Below are positions 51,873-61,637 of a DNA stretch of 64,000 nucleotides, one piece after another. Within the stretch, counting starts at the first letter, position 1. Each line of letters starts with the position of its first letter. Source of the DNA: Gracilariopsis chorda (taxonomy: Eukaryota > Rhodophyta > Florideophyceae > Gracilariales > Gracilariaceae); assembly GCA_003194525.1 (NCBI GenBank), contig NBIV01000011.1:124001-188000 (forward strand), read 5' to 3'. The position numbers and the translations under genes are program-made. Under the pieces are notes generated by a model. That model was not told where the DNA came from. It did no database searches and saw only the letters and a program-made list of their open reading frames with translations.

Positions 51873-52148
51873 GCGGACTCCGCATGCACCACGACAGACC
51901 GACGATGATGTACCTTCGGTACCTTTTCAGGGATTAGTTTCGATTGGCAACTTGGACCGCCTCGCAAAGATACTGTATTGTCAGTGTAGGACAAGATAAT
52001 TCGCTCATGATCCCAGCCTTGTAATACTTTCCAGTCGTTTTTCGAACTCTTGACCTACACTTCCTCAGCCGTTTTCTCCTCAACTCCCCTCTGAAGATAA
52101 GTGAAGCTGGGAGACATCTAGAGGCCTGGTGGTGTGCCCCAAAGGGAT

Positions 52149-52595
52149 ATGGCCTCCAAACGACTTCTGAACCTGAACAGGCAAATTGCCCGACGCATCG
52201 TTCGAGCCCGGTCGCTTTGGCCGGACTCTTCACACTCGGGCATAGCGATTCGATGCAGTTCATCGAGTCCTTCACTCACACGTACTTTGTGCACTATCCC
52301 TTCCCAAAATCATACGTCCAACGTGGAAAATGATTCACGTGCGCAAGAAGAAAAACTGCACATGGTGTACACATGCGGAAAATGTGATACAAGAGCCGTC
52401 AAATCGTTCTCCAAGAAAGCATATTCAAAAGGTGTGGTAATTATAACCTGTCCATCGTGTGAAGCGCGTCACCTTGTGGCAGATAATCTTGGTTGGTTTG
52501 GACCAGAAAAGAATATTGAAGAAATTCTAAGAGCGAAAGGGGAATCCGTTACTCGTATAGCAGGCGGAGATATTGAATATACTCCTCAGAGCTAA
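52149..52595 (+). CDS. DNLZ: DNL-type zinc finger protein (Hep1/Tim15-like)
   Basis: This small organelle protein keeps mitochondrial Hsp70 soluble and active. The 148-residue product has an Arg-rich, acid-free leader (MASKRLLNLNRQIARRIVRA). The DNL zinc finger has the first pair CGKC at about residue 80, the second pair CPSC about 35 residues later, and the name motif as ADNLGWF. The ending IEEILRAKGESV is typical too. The leader suggests the mitochondrion. Plastid relatives exist in plants (ZR proteins), so this stays open. Translation from an upstream GTG would add five residues, and the ATG is preferred. Confidence 0.85.
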   Translation: MASKRLLNLNRQIARRIVRARSLWPDSSHSGIAIRCSSSSPSLTRTLCTIPSQNHTSNVENDSRAQEEKLHMVYTCGKCDTRAVKSFSKKAYSKGVVIITCPSCEARHLVADNLGWFGPEKNIEEILRAKGESVTRIAGGDIEYTPQS

Positions 52596-52729
52596 CTTGA
52601 ACAATACTTGTGGTTTCCGATATTACAAGTTTGAGTCACTGACTCTTTTTTTTCCCACGATAAGCTGGTAAACAAAGAAAACCCATATGAACTACATACT
52701 CTAATTGCGTACTCTAATTGCATACTCTA

Positions 52730-55342
52730 TCATTTGGTTGAGGCATCAACGGCTTCTTGCGCTTCCGGGATGATAGAGTTGCTCTGGGCAACTAGTTTTT
52801 CCTTCAGTTTCATTTCAAGTTTCGAGATTCGAGACTGCAAAGCATCCTTCTCTCTCTGCGTCTTGCTTGCTTCTCTCTGCGCCTTTGCTTCAAGCTTCTC
52901 AATCTCCTTCTTCGCCTGGTCTCTCTCTTTGGCAACTGCATTGACATTTGCCGTAGCTTCCTTCATGGCTGCGTTCAGCTTACTATCCGCTGACTTTTGG
53001 AATGCATCCAACTCAGTATTGGCTTTCTTTTGGATCTCATCCAGAAGATTCTCATACTTTTGCTGTATGCTCTGAACTTCCTTCTGATTGTCTGCCTTTT
53101 CCTTTTCCAGCTGCTTCTCGTATGAGTTTGAGGTATCCGCAAGGACCCTTGCAGATTGATTTTCAGAGTCCTGCAGTTTGCCCTCCAAAGTTGCTACCTT
53201 CTTCTCAGAATCTTCTTTAACAACCTGAGCCTCCTTTTGCGCCAGAGTAATAGCTTGGTCTGCTTTAGACTCAGCGTCTCTCTGGGCCTTCTCAATCTTT
53301 TGCGAAACTGAGGCTAAAGCACTATCGCGTTCCTTGTTTGCATCTTCAACCGCCCGCAGGGCGCCTCGTTCAGACTGCTTGGCTTCTGCTTCTGCCTGCC
53401 GGGCCTTAGCCACTTGTATGCTCATCATATCAACAGAATCACTGAACTTCTCCGCTTTCTGTTCCGCTTCGAGAGTACGTTGTTCAAGTTCGAAACGATC
53501 AGGCATCTTGGAAATCTCGCTGTTCGCAGCGGCAATGTCGTCCATCAAACCTGTGTTCTCCGCTCTCAAACTGGCAACGCTTTTCTCAAGCTCAGTTTTT
53601 TGCCCTGCAAACTGATTTCGCTCCTCGAGAAGTCGCTCCTCAAGCTTTGCAATCTCTGCTTCGTTGTTTGCCGTACGCACGGCAAGCTTTTCGGACACTG
53701 CTCGCATAGCCGCTAGTTCTGCACGTAGGTTTTCATTCTCATCTTCCAGTCTAACATCAACACCAGCGTGTGCTACTTCAATTCCATTGCCGCTTTCCAC
53801 AAGTGATACTCGTTGGTAACCCAGAGATTGGGCACTCGCGAGGACAACCTGTGCTATTCGTTTTTGTTCCAGAGCTGGTAGCTTATGGTACGCCTTTGAC
53901 ACTTCTAACACAATAGTTGGCTCTGCTTCAAGGGTATCAAAGGACGAGGAAAGCACGAGAGATGCATTAGATCCAAGGCCTTTGGAGACTGATGTCATGA
54001 CCATGGAAGGCGTAACGTCGGCAATGGCAGGAACAGCGGGAACCGGTGCTGTTGCAACCTTACTCTGAGTAGGCGAAGGTTTGGGCGTTGACTCCGATGT
54101 AGAAGGAGCAGCTACCGTAGTGTCAGTTTTTTCAGCGGACGCAACTCTTGAGGCGGTGGTGGTCGTAGATGGCTCAGTTACACGGCTCGTGGTATCTGAA
54201 GGCTTCGGAGGAGACTGAGTCTTGATGCTGAGGGCTTGCTGAGGCTCTTGTGGTGGGGGGAACAGCTCGCTCTGGGTCTTTGAACGCCCACCATACGCGC
54301 TAGACACACTTCTTTGCTTCTGAAGTTTCTTTTCTAACGCTGCGGTATCAGCCTCGAGCTGCTTCTTGGGTGCTTGTTTAGCAGGTTGTCCAGCAGAAAA
54401 AAGAGAAGGAATAGCAACGATAGTAAGTAACGCAGCAAGTGTCGTAGCCGCAACGGCCGGCGGGGTGACGCTCTCAAAGGCTTCTGGCAGGACATTCTTC
54501 TTGAGCCATGGGACAGTTGAAGTATTCCAGCCATTCCCAATTGCTTTCCCAAGTGCTTGTGCTGCTTTTGCAGCCGAGGCGCGTAACTTTGCCTGGGTAT
54601 TGACATCGTCTTTTTCAGCGGCTGTCTGAGCAGTTTGCAATGCAGAGTCCAAGGATGTTCTCGCACGTTCACCGAGTTCGAAAGTGCGCGTGCGGGTCCC
54701 AACAGCGGAGCATATCTGCTGAGCACGAGCGAGAATGCGCTGCTGTTGTTCCTTCCGCGCACCGGAATCATTTTCGGCTTTCTTTTCCGCTTCTTTACGG
54801 GCCAAGCGAGCCTTTTCTACTTGCTCCGTGGAAAGCGTTATTGTCGCCTTTGTTGAGGTTGGTTTCTCGGAAGATTGGTCCTCCTTCTTTTCCTCCGAAG
54901 CTTCCACCTCCTTGTTTTGTTTAGAGGATTCGGGCTCTTTGATTTGCTTCTGTAAAATCTGCTGGCGTTCAGACGATTCGGGCGTAACGGGCGAATTGGA
55001 ATTGGTAGATTCGGAAGGTTGAGGGGAATCAAACTTGGTCGCGTCTGATGCGATGGGAGTGATTGGCTTTGATGATTGATCCACAACTTCGTCAACGACC
55101 GCAGCTTCTACTCCGGGGTCGGGGGCCAGGTGCTTTGGAGGTGGCCCTGCATCGAAATCTGCGGCGTCAACAATGGAGGGCTGTGGCTTTGATTGCGTGT
55201 TAGAATCAGCCTCAGCTACCATCGACAATGAACGAGTGGCAATTGCTGGCGGGCGTGTAACGCGCGTGGAAAGGCGATGAGAGCCACGCTGAAAAGCACT
55301 TGGGACAATAAGAGGCGCAATGAATGCTTGTTGGGGTGCCAT
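52730..55342 (-). CDS. Large plastid coiled-coil membrane protein, unknown
   Basis: The protein has 870 residues. It starts MAPQQAFIAPLIVPSAF with an Arg/Ser-rich continuation, a plastid-type leader. A Ser/Pro/Glu-rich disordered part follows, then one membrane segment at about 290-318 (VAATTLAALLTIVAIPSLF). A second disordered part comes next. From about residue 540 to the end is a long coiled coil, rich in Glu/Lys/Ala/Gln (for example VRTANNEAEIAKLEERLLEE). The layout recalls thylakoid-bound filament-like proteins such as MFP1, but I cannot show homology. An ATG at 55621 keeps the frame open, but its extra residues have no leader character and cover the GTACC motifs. Confidence 0.6.
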   Translation of the reverse strand: MAPQQAFIAPLIVPSAFQRGSHRLSTRVTRPPAIATRSLSMVAEADSNTQSKPQPSIVDAADFDAGPPPKHLAPDPGVEAAVVDEVVDQSSKPITPIASDATKFDSPQPSESTNSNSPVTPESSERQQILQKQIKEPESSKQNKEVEASEEKKEDQSSEKPTSTKATITLSTEQVEKARLARKEAEKKAENDSGARKEQQQRILARAQQICSAVGTRTRTFELGERARTSLDSALQTAQTAAEKDDVNTQAKLRASAAKAAQALGKAIGNGWNTSTVPWLKKNVLPEAFESVTPPAVAATTLAALLTIVAIPSLFSAGQPAKQAPKKQLEADTAALEKKLQKQRSVSSAYGGRSKTQSELFPPPQEPQQALSIKTQSPPKPSDTTSRVTEPSTTTTASRVASAEKTDTTVAAPSTSESTPKPSPTQSKVATAPVPAVPAIADVTPSMVMTSVSKGLGSNASLVLSSSFDTLEAEPTIVLEVSKAYHKLPALEQKRIAQVVLASAQSLGYQRVSLVESGNGIEVAHAGVDVRLEDENENLRAELAAMRAVSEKLAVRTANNEAEIAKLEERLLEERNQFAGQKTELEKSVASLRAENTGLMDDIAAANSEISKMPDRFELEQRTLEAEQKAEKFSDSVDMMSIQVAKARQAEAEAKQSERGALRAVEDANKERDSALASVSQKIEKAQRDAESKADQAITLAQKEAQVVKEDSEKKVATLEGKLQDSENQSARVLADTSNSYEKQLEKEKADNQKEVQSIQQKYENLLDEIQKKANTELDAFQKSADSKLNAAMKEATANVNAVAKERDQAKKEIEKLEAKAQREASKTQREKDALQSRISKLEMKLKEKLVAQSNSIIPEAQEAVDASTK

Positions 55343-56140
55343 TTCGTTGGTTTGGACGAACAAGAAAGGACACCTACCCGTGGAAAAGGAGATTGCGGAG
55401 AGAATGAAAGAATGCGAGAGACCCTGCTTGCGTCGGGAAAAGTGAGTCTGGCTTTGTAATTGGTGTAATGAGGGAACGTGGTGGGAGGATTCAACTTTTG
55501 CTCGAGATAAGGGTTGCTCCGCGAGGGATGACCCCAGAACCTGTGTACAAAGGTACCAAGGGTATCTATCTACTGTACCCTTGGAAACAAACGCTTCCAC
55601 TGACGTGGCCAGACACAACATGCGAGTGCTTCACAGCCACACCTGGTGATGCCAGCTCGTAGTACGAGCCTTGTACTGTGCCCACGGTAGAAGGCTAGCT
55701 AGAAGGCTATCCTTGGTATGGGTGTGGTGTTCTTCAGGTCACGGTTTTCCAGTATGGTTGCGGCATCCCTGTACGACGATACTAGTCATCTTGTGCGTAT
55801 GAAAGAAGTGTTGAGAAAGAGAGAGGTGGCAAACTACTAGCGAAACAGTATGTACACTTTTACACTGTACATATCCAAACCCCAGCTGCGGTCGTTTCCA
55901 AGGAGATGACCATATTTTGGCTCCGCAAGACGATATGATAGAGGGTACCGTACTCCAACTGCATCGCCTTCGTCGATGAAACCTCACGCAACTGCACACA
56001 GTCCTCTAATTCTATGTACCCCCGAAGTCCAACCAAATCTTAGTTCTACACCAACAGTATTAACAGGAGCAATAACAACAACAAAAAAGTAACACATCAC
56101 ACAGGCACAGACAGACAGACACACAAGTCTTCAACCACCA
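55343..56140. promoter_or_regulatory. Upstream region of the coiled-coil gene and 3' end of Pumilio
   Basis: 798 bp. It holds the inverted pair CCAAGGGTA (55556-55564) and TACCCTTGG (55576-55584), and looser GTACC/GGTA elements near 55707 and 55944. The part next to Pumilio is an AC-rich 3' UTR-like sequence. Confidence 0.5.
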
Positions 56141-58875
56141 TCATTGCGGCAACGCAACCACACCCTTGGGCATGCGTTTCATGATCTTGGCCTGAATGCG
56201 CTTGCCGTACGGGCTTTGCTTCAGTGAAGGCAGATGCGGGCGAATTGCCTCACAAATCCTCTCCAACTGAGCGCCTTCAGCCACCTGCAAAGCCCTCTGA
56301 ATCACATAATTACCATACGCGTCATGTAGCAAGCGCTTCATGGTGTCCTCATTCTCGATGAGTTCATCGATGAGCTGACGTTTTGTCTCACGGTCACCAC
56401 GCTGCAGACCTTTTTCCACGACGTTGCTAGAGAACTTCTGCATGGACAATTCGGCAACATGCCCGCGGAGACGCCGAATAATCTCGGCGGTATACACGGG
56501 ATCATTCAGTTCCAACACGTACTGCACAACATAGTTTCCAAACGCATTCTGAACAAGAGGTAAAGCATTAGCGTTAATTTGCTGTGCAAGCTGATTACGC
56601 TGTGCTGGAGAGGCATAATCCATGCATCGCTGCATAACACAGCATCCATGGCGATGGGTAGCCAACTCGAAACAATTCGCGGCGACCGCATCATACACAA
56701 ACTGGTTATGAGCCGGGTCCATACGATTAAGGCATCTCTGAATAACATGATTACCGTTAATATCCTTCATAAGTGCGACAGCAGCCGGCGTGAGTGCCTT
56801 ACACACAGCATCGACTTGTTCCGGGGTAGACAGACATTCGACCATTCGTTGTACAGCTCGAGTACCATGCATGTTAGTAGATACAGACGCAACGGCGGGA
56901 GCACAGCGTTCAACAAGCGCCAACCGTTGCGCATCATTACAAAATTCGAACAGTTTCTGACAGAGATAGTTACCGAACGGGTCCATCATAAGCTCGACAA
57001 ATTTATCATAACACTCTTCAAAGATGGAGTTAATATACAGCGCATTACCTTCCTCGAGCTTGGTTTGCAGGAAACGACAGCCATGTTGATCTCTCGCCAG
57101 CTCCTCTGCGCGACCGACGACATCGTTGAACGAGGACAGCTTGATCGAAGAATTTGACGCAGTAGCGGTAGTGTCCGAAACAGCATTTGTACGGGGCGCG
57201 GCGCGGTCATGTGACGCGGTAATGGAACGCGAAATTGAGGAGGTAGAAGAGGAAGAGGTGGCAGACGACCTTGCATACGAGTCAGGATTGGTTGATGAAC
57301 GACGCACATCAGCCGATCTGGCATCCCTTCGAGACGACACGGCGCCGTTGTGGTTACGGTGATGCAAAGACGCGGCCCTTGAGTTGAGCGAGGATAATGC
57401 GGCAGCAGCAGCAGGCGGTCCGTTAATATGCACGCCGTTCGTGCGATAGACAGCAGCGGCAGCAGCTGCCGCGGCAGCAGCGGCCTGTGCATTGACATAA
57501 TCCACTGGCACGCGCGCACGCGATGACGAGTATGCAGAGTGTCTCGGCAACTGTGGAGAAGGGGCTGCATAAACGCCGTACGGATACGCATTCGCAGATT
57601 GAGAATTCGCGGACGAATTAGCCGAACGTGAACGTTGCGATTGCGAGGCCGGTGCGGTAGGTGAAGACGGATCAGGCGACACATAAACCTGCCTAGAAGT
57701 AGGAAATAAAGACGGGGACGCGGCAGCGGCAGCGGCGGAATCTCTGTACGGCGATAATCGAGGGGTGGAATAAGGCATGGTTTGGGCGGATGCATACTTG
57801 AGAACGAGATCGTCTGGCGGGTCGAGCGGGAATACATCGGATGAATGAGAATTCGCAGCTGCATAAGACGGTAAAACGGGCGACTCAAGATCGTAGGCAA
57901 GTTTTCTAGACGGATGGGTCGGGCTCCATTGCTGCGGATGGGAGTGTGGCGGGTTGTACGGAAGAGGGGAAGAATGATGCGTTGCGGCGACAGCAGCAGC
58001 TGCTGCTGCTGCGGCGGCGGCTGCACCAGGAGCATGAGTGGGTTGATAGTAGGGAGATGTGTATGAAGCATACGGAGAATGCGGGGCTGGTAGGTCGTAC
58101 GGGGAGGTGGGGATGGGTTGATAGACGGCAGAAGGCGGTTGAGTAGGAGCGGGGGCGTGGGCTTGGGCGGTTTGGTCGTCGTCTAGAGAAAGGTGGGCGA
58201 GCTTCCACAAAGCAGCGGGAGAGTGGTCCGGTAGGGGGGTGGTGACGGTGCGTGCGGGGCGGGACGGAGTGGGACGAGAAGTGGAAGTAGGGGCTGAACG
58301 AGTTTGATGGGGATGGTGTACGGGTGGGGGGGTGATGGGGTCGGCGGTTGCGGACGGGGATGTTGAGGGGGGAGGAAGGGTTGCGAGGAGCGTGGGATGA
58401 TTTGTTCGTCCGTTTTAAGACTGGAAGGGTTGGAAGAAGGACGCATTGTGGAAGACTCGCGAAAGATGAGGTCGTCGAAACTGGCATCTGAGTCATCTCG
58501 ACGAAGCGGTTGAATATCGAGAGGGGGAGAGGGACGCGCGCGTGGACGGGGACGGGGGGGAAGTCCGTTTAGAGGGAGTGGGGGAGGGAGTTTGGTACGT
58601 TCGGGATTATCATTGTAGAAGCTCTCGTAGTCCTCGTCTAGACGGATGTCGGAAAAGATACCGGAATAATCTGCTTTAAAGGCGAAGAGACTGCGGGAAG
58701 AGATCTCGAGGTCTGGGGGTGCGGAGGCGGAGGAGGCTCGGTCGGGGACGCCAAGGAGCACGTCTGAGGCGGGGGGGGAGGCGGCTCTGTCGGCGGGTTT
58801 GGGACGGTGAGGATCGAAATAGGCGGGGGGACGGGCGGAGGAGGGTGGGGGGGGAGGGAGCATGTGGTCGGGCAT
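56141..58875 (-). CDS. Pumilio/PUF-family RNA-binding protein, with an intron
   Basis: This cytoplasmic protein represses or stabilises mRNAs through their 3' UTRs. The C-terminal Pumilio domain (about 360 residues, ending LKQSPYGKRIQAKI) has eight repeats. The RNA-reading residues, repeats 1 to 8, are HGCRFLQ, GNYLCQK, GTRAVQR, GNHVIQR, GCCVMQR, GNYVVQY, SSNVVEK and GNYVIQR, so the expected target is UGUANAUA. Repeat 5 has Cys at the stacking position where Arg is usual. The N-terminal part lies in another frame (58875 downward, MPDHMLPPPPP) and has DEDYESFYNDNPERTKLPPPLP, like the motif of plant PUM proteins. An intron joins them. The acceptor fits 58294 and the donor is unresolved (candidates 58355 to 58598). 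Long Ala runs lie in the linker. Confidence 0.85.
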
Positions 58876-59199
58876 AGCGGTGGGGGCACTTTTTGGTTTG
58901 GGGGGGAAGAGGGGGGGGGTGGAGGTTGGAGGGGGGAGGGCTGGGGGGGGCACGAGGGGCCTGTTGTGGGGAGGTGCGAGTAACGACGCGCAGCTCGACG
59001 CGCGCGCGCAGCTGGGAGGCGTGCAGGCGGGCATAACGCGCGCAAGCGCACGTGCGCCGCTATGGGCGCGGAAGCAAGCGGTACGGCGGCGCGGCGGGCG
59101 AGGACACGACGGGCCTCCACACGTGTGAACGTGTGCGCGTGTGTGACGTGTGTGACTGTGTAATGTGTGTGACGTGTGTAGTGTGTACACGCGCCGCGG
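58876..59199. promoter_or_regulatory. Region between dolichol kinase and Pumilio, GT-rich
   Basis: 324 bp between two genes on the same strand. It includes a GTGTG/TGACGTGT-rich stretch at about 59120-59190 and a G tract (58900-58950, C-rich in the sense of Pumilio). Confidence 0.45.
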
Positions 59200-60570
59200 T
59201 TAGGGCGCGCGCAAGACGGAGAGGAAGGCAAGCGGGAGCACCAGGTTGTCCAGCTGCGCCGTGCACGTCTCCACAGCGGCCGTGACGAACACCGCCGCCA
59301 GCAGGCGCGGCGCATGAGCGGCGATCAGCGCGCGCGCCGCCGCTGCCCCGGCCGCCACCGCCGCCGCCGCGCCCTCGGCCGACCGCCCGTGCGCGAGCGG
59401 CGTGCGGCCGAGCGTGGCGCCCACCACGGCCGCCGCGCTATCCAGCGCGCAGAGCACCACCACGCCGCCCAACGCGCCCGCCGCGCCCTCCGTCCACAGC
59501 GGCGCGGCGCACCCCAGCAGCAGGTACGTGTGCGTCACAGCCACTGCTCCGCCGTCGCGATCGTCCAGTAGCTCTTCTCCTCGCAGAACACTCCTTCCTC
59601 CCACCGCCTCCAATAGCACGAAGCACATCAACGCCGCCGCCGTCGCCACGCGCGTTAGCGCCGCGTCTGTCACCACACCTGCTATCACCACCGCTGCCGC
59701 TAACAAGTGATACCGCTTTCTCTCCACTTGTCTTTTCCCCCCCCCACCTCCCCACAACACCGTCACCAATACCGCCACAAACCAACCCGCCACCAAACCA
59801 CACCGTCGTCGCGAAGAAAAAGACCACAAAACAGTGCGTACCACCGGTTCCGTCCGCCACACACCCCACGCCTTCACGTACGCAGCCATGACGGCCATAC
59901 CTGCCAGAACAATCCGTCTCCCTTTTCCACCTCTGCTACGCACGCACTCCACCACCGCCGCAACCCCGCATACCACCCCAACCAAACCAGCCTGCAACAG
60001 CCCTTCCTCCACGCTCTCCGTTTTCCCGCACGCCCGCAAACCGCTCATCGCCAGTCCAGTCGCCACCAGTCCTGCTTCCGCCGCTGTGAACGTGACCCCC
60101 AACCTTCTGATCAAACCCGCTTGCAAAATCGGTACTGCGCTCATTACACCCATGGCACCGGCACCAACGCCCTGCCACCACGCAACGACGCCCATCAACC
60201 CCGCCACCGCCATCTGCCCTCCCATTCGCACCCGTCCAAGTCCCGCCAGCGCCACAGTCCCCGCCCCGCCAGCCGCAGCGATCAGCGCGTAATTCTGGCC
60301 CATTCCGCCAATTGACAACGGTAACACTGCTCCAGCAGCCAGTCCGCTTGTATCCACACTCCTTCTCAGACGACTGTCCTTACATCTCCACCCGTTCACA
60401 TGCGCCACAATTGCTGCGCATAGTACTGCCACTCTCACCGCTCGCACTTCGTGCTCAGTCACAATGCATCGTACCGCCAGTATAACGCACAGATAAAACT
60501 CCACTTGTAGAGCCACTTGTTCCCGCACACCGTAACGTGCATGTATTTGTTTGTGTTCCAGAGCTGTCAT
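59200..60570 (-). CDS. DOLK: Dolichol kinase
   Basis: The enzyme uses CTP to phosphorylate dolichol in the endoplasmic reticulum for N-glycosylation and GPI anchors. The protein has 456 residues with about 13 hydrophobic segments. The C-terminal half has the conserved pattern: KRKYHLLAAAVVIA (family KR-x-(F/Y)H), LLDDRDGGAVAVTHTYLLLGCAAPLW, then LDSAAAVVGATLGR, and SAEG where most members have K-T-x-E-G. The last change removes a conserved Lys and Thr, so activity needs testing. High Ala/Val/Gly content and GC-rich codons mark the end of the gene. It is on the same strand as Pumilio. Confidence 0.82.
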   Translation of the reverse strand: MTALEHKQIHARYGVREQVALQVEFYLCVILAVRCIVTEHEVRAVRVAVLCAAIVAHVNGWRCKDSRLRRSVDTSGLAAGAVLPLSIGGMGQNYALIAAAGGAGTVALAGLGRVRMGGQMAVAGLMGVVAWWQGVGAGAMGVMSAVPILQAGLIRRLGVTFTAAEAGLVATGLAMSGLRACGKTESVEEGLLQAGLVGVVCGVAAVVECVRSRGGKGRRIVLAGMAVMAAYVKAWGVWRTEPVVRTVLWSFSSRRRCGLVAGWFVAVLVTVLWGGGGGKRQVERKRYHLLAAAVVIAGVVTDAALTRVATAAALMCFVLLEAVGGRSVLRGEELLDDRDGGAVAVTHTYLLLGCAAPLWTEGAAGALGGVVVLCALDSAAAVVGATLGRTPLAHGRSAEGAAAAVAAGAAAARALIAAHAPRLLAAVFVTAAVETCTAQLDNLVLPLAFLSVLRAP

Positions 60571-61637
60571 CCTTGCACACCCACCTATCGAACCGCTCCC
60601 ATCCTCCCCAACACTAGGTCAATCTTAATCGTCTTCGTACCGTACACGTCGTGGTCATGCGCACCCATCATAGTTGTATTGCCGCGTTGCTTATGCTGCC
60701 AATCATCTTGCTGCCTCCTTAGCTCCCATTGGTAGATTCCACGCACTTCATCATTGTACATTACACAGATTTTCCACCAATAGTGTTATAACGTGCATGT
60801 CTGTGATTTATCTACGTGTACCGTTGTACCCGCAGCCTCCGCACTATCGTGGTTTCTGGTCAGACCAAAGCCAGAGGACAACCAACTTGATAAAGCAAAA
60901 AGAATAGCCTGTGGGGCCTTTGTGAGTGAGAGGCACTGGCTCGTGACTTTACTTCGCCGTCGTCGTTTCACTACTTATCTACTGATAGATATACTACTGT
61001 AATGGTGTTCGACAGCCTTCAGGGAGCAATCCCCGATTCGCAATATCACGCACGCAATTGTGTAGACTTTATTGCAGTTCTCCTTTGTTATGTTCTCGTT
61101 ATTTCTCAGGTGTAGTGTAGGAAAACTAGAACTAGCACTTAGTATACTAAGACCAGCTAGCCGAATGCGCGACAAATCTTGTGCAAGAGCGAGCAGCGCG
61201 AATCTTCTAATTGACCAATACAATACACCCTATTGGACGTAGTCTTAAGACTCAAGTACACATTTATAAATGCAGCCATCAATGACAGAGTGCACAAACA
61301 ATTCACACGTACTATTCAGTCATGTTTATTGTTATCAGGTACCGACGTTATTGCCAAAACCGCCCAGTAGCATGGCGTCAGACTATCTTGTCAGATCCGA
61401 AATAGACATGACTTGTACGTTCAATACTAACAGTCAGGTAGCTTAGCAAAGCCCCTAACCAAGTAACCAAGGGGCCCTTAGCTTAGCACAGCTGCGTACT
61501 TAAGCGCCCAAATAAAGGAAGGACTCTGATGGAAGAGCAGATCATCAGAGACTATTGTGCCGTCCTTTTTGTTGCGCTACGCTACGCTGTGAGTTGTTAC
61601 AGATATATCTTTGCACATTAGCCGCAGTTGTTATATA
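60571..61637. other. Upstream of dolichol kinase and 5' side of the retrotransposon
   Basis: 1067 bp. GTACCGT/GTACC motifs at 60628 and 60822 could belong to the kinase promoter. From about 61200 the sequence becomes AT-rich and probably is the retrotransposon leader or 5' LTR, but the second LTR is outside the window, so its borders cannot be set. A hairpin-like CTCTGATG...CATCAGAG pair lies at about 61525-61551. Confidence 0.45.

Larger units (their letters stand above)
49117..52148. other. Three-kilobase gene-free stretch with repeats
   Basis: No supported gene. It holds GTACC-type elements (about 49300 and 49855), a cluster of GATTGCA-type motifs (50332-51150), CTT and GA microsatellites and a perfect 24-bp hairpin (51822-51872). 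Frames such as 49434-49742 and 49842-50213 are short and unrecognised. Confidence 0.5.

Noticed and set aside
55343-55621. Upstream extension of the plastid coiled-coil protein to an ATG at 55621.
   Set aside because: The extra part has no leader and contains the GTACC promoter-type motifs. MAPQQAF at 55342 fits the plastid pattern.
58183-58293. Separate gene for the proline-rich frame upstream of Pumilio.
   Set aside because: It contains the YESFYNDNPERTKLPPPL motif of plant PUM N termini and has no stop before the only possible acceptor, so it is the first exon of the same gene.
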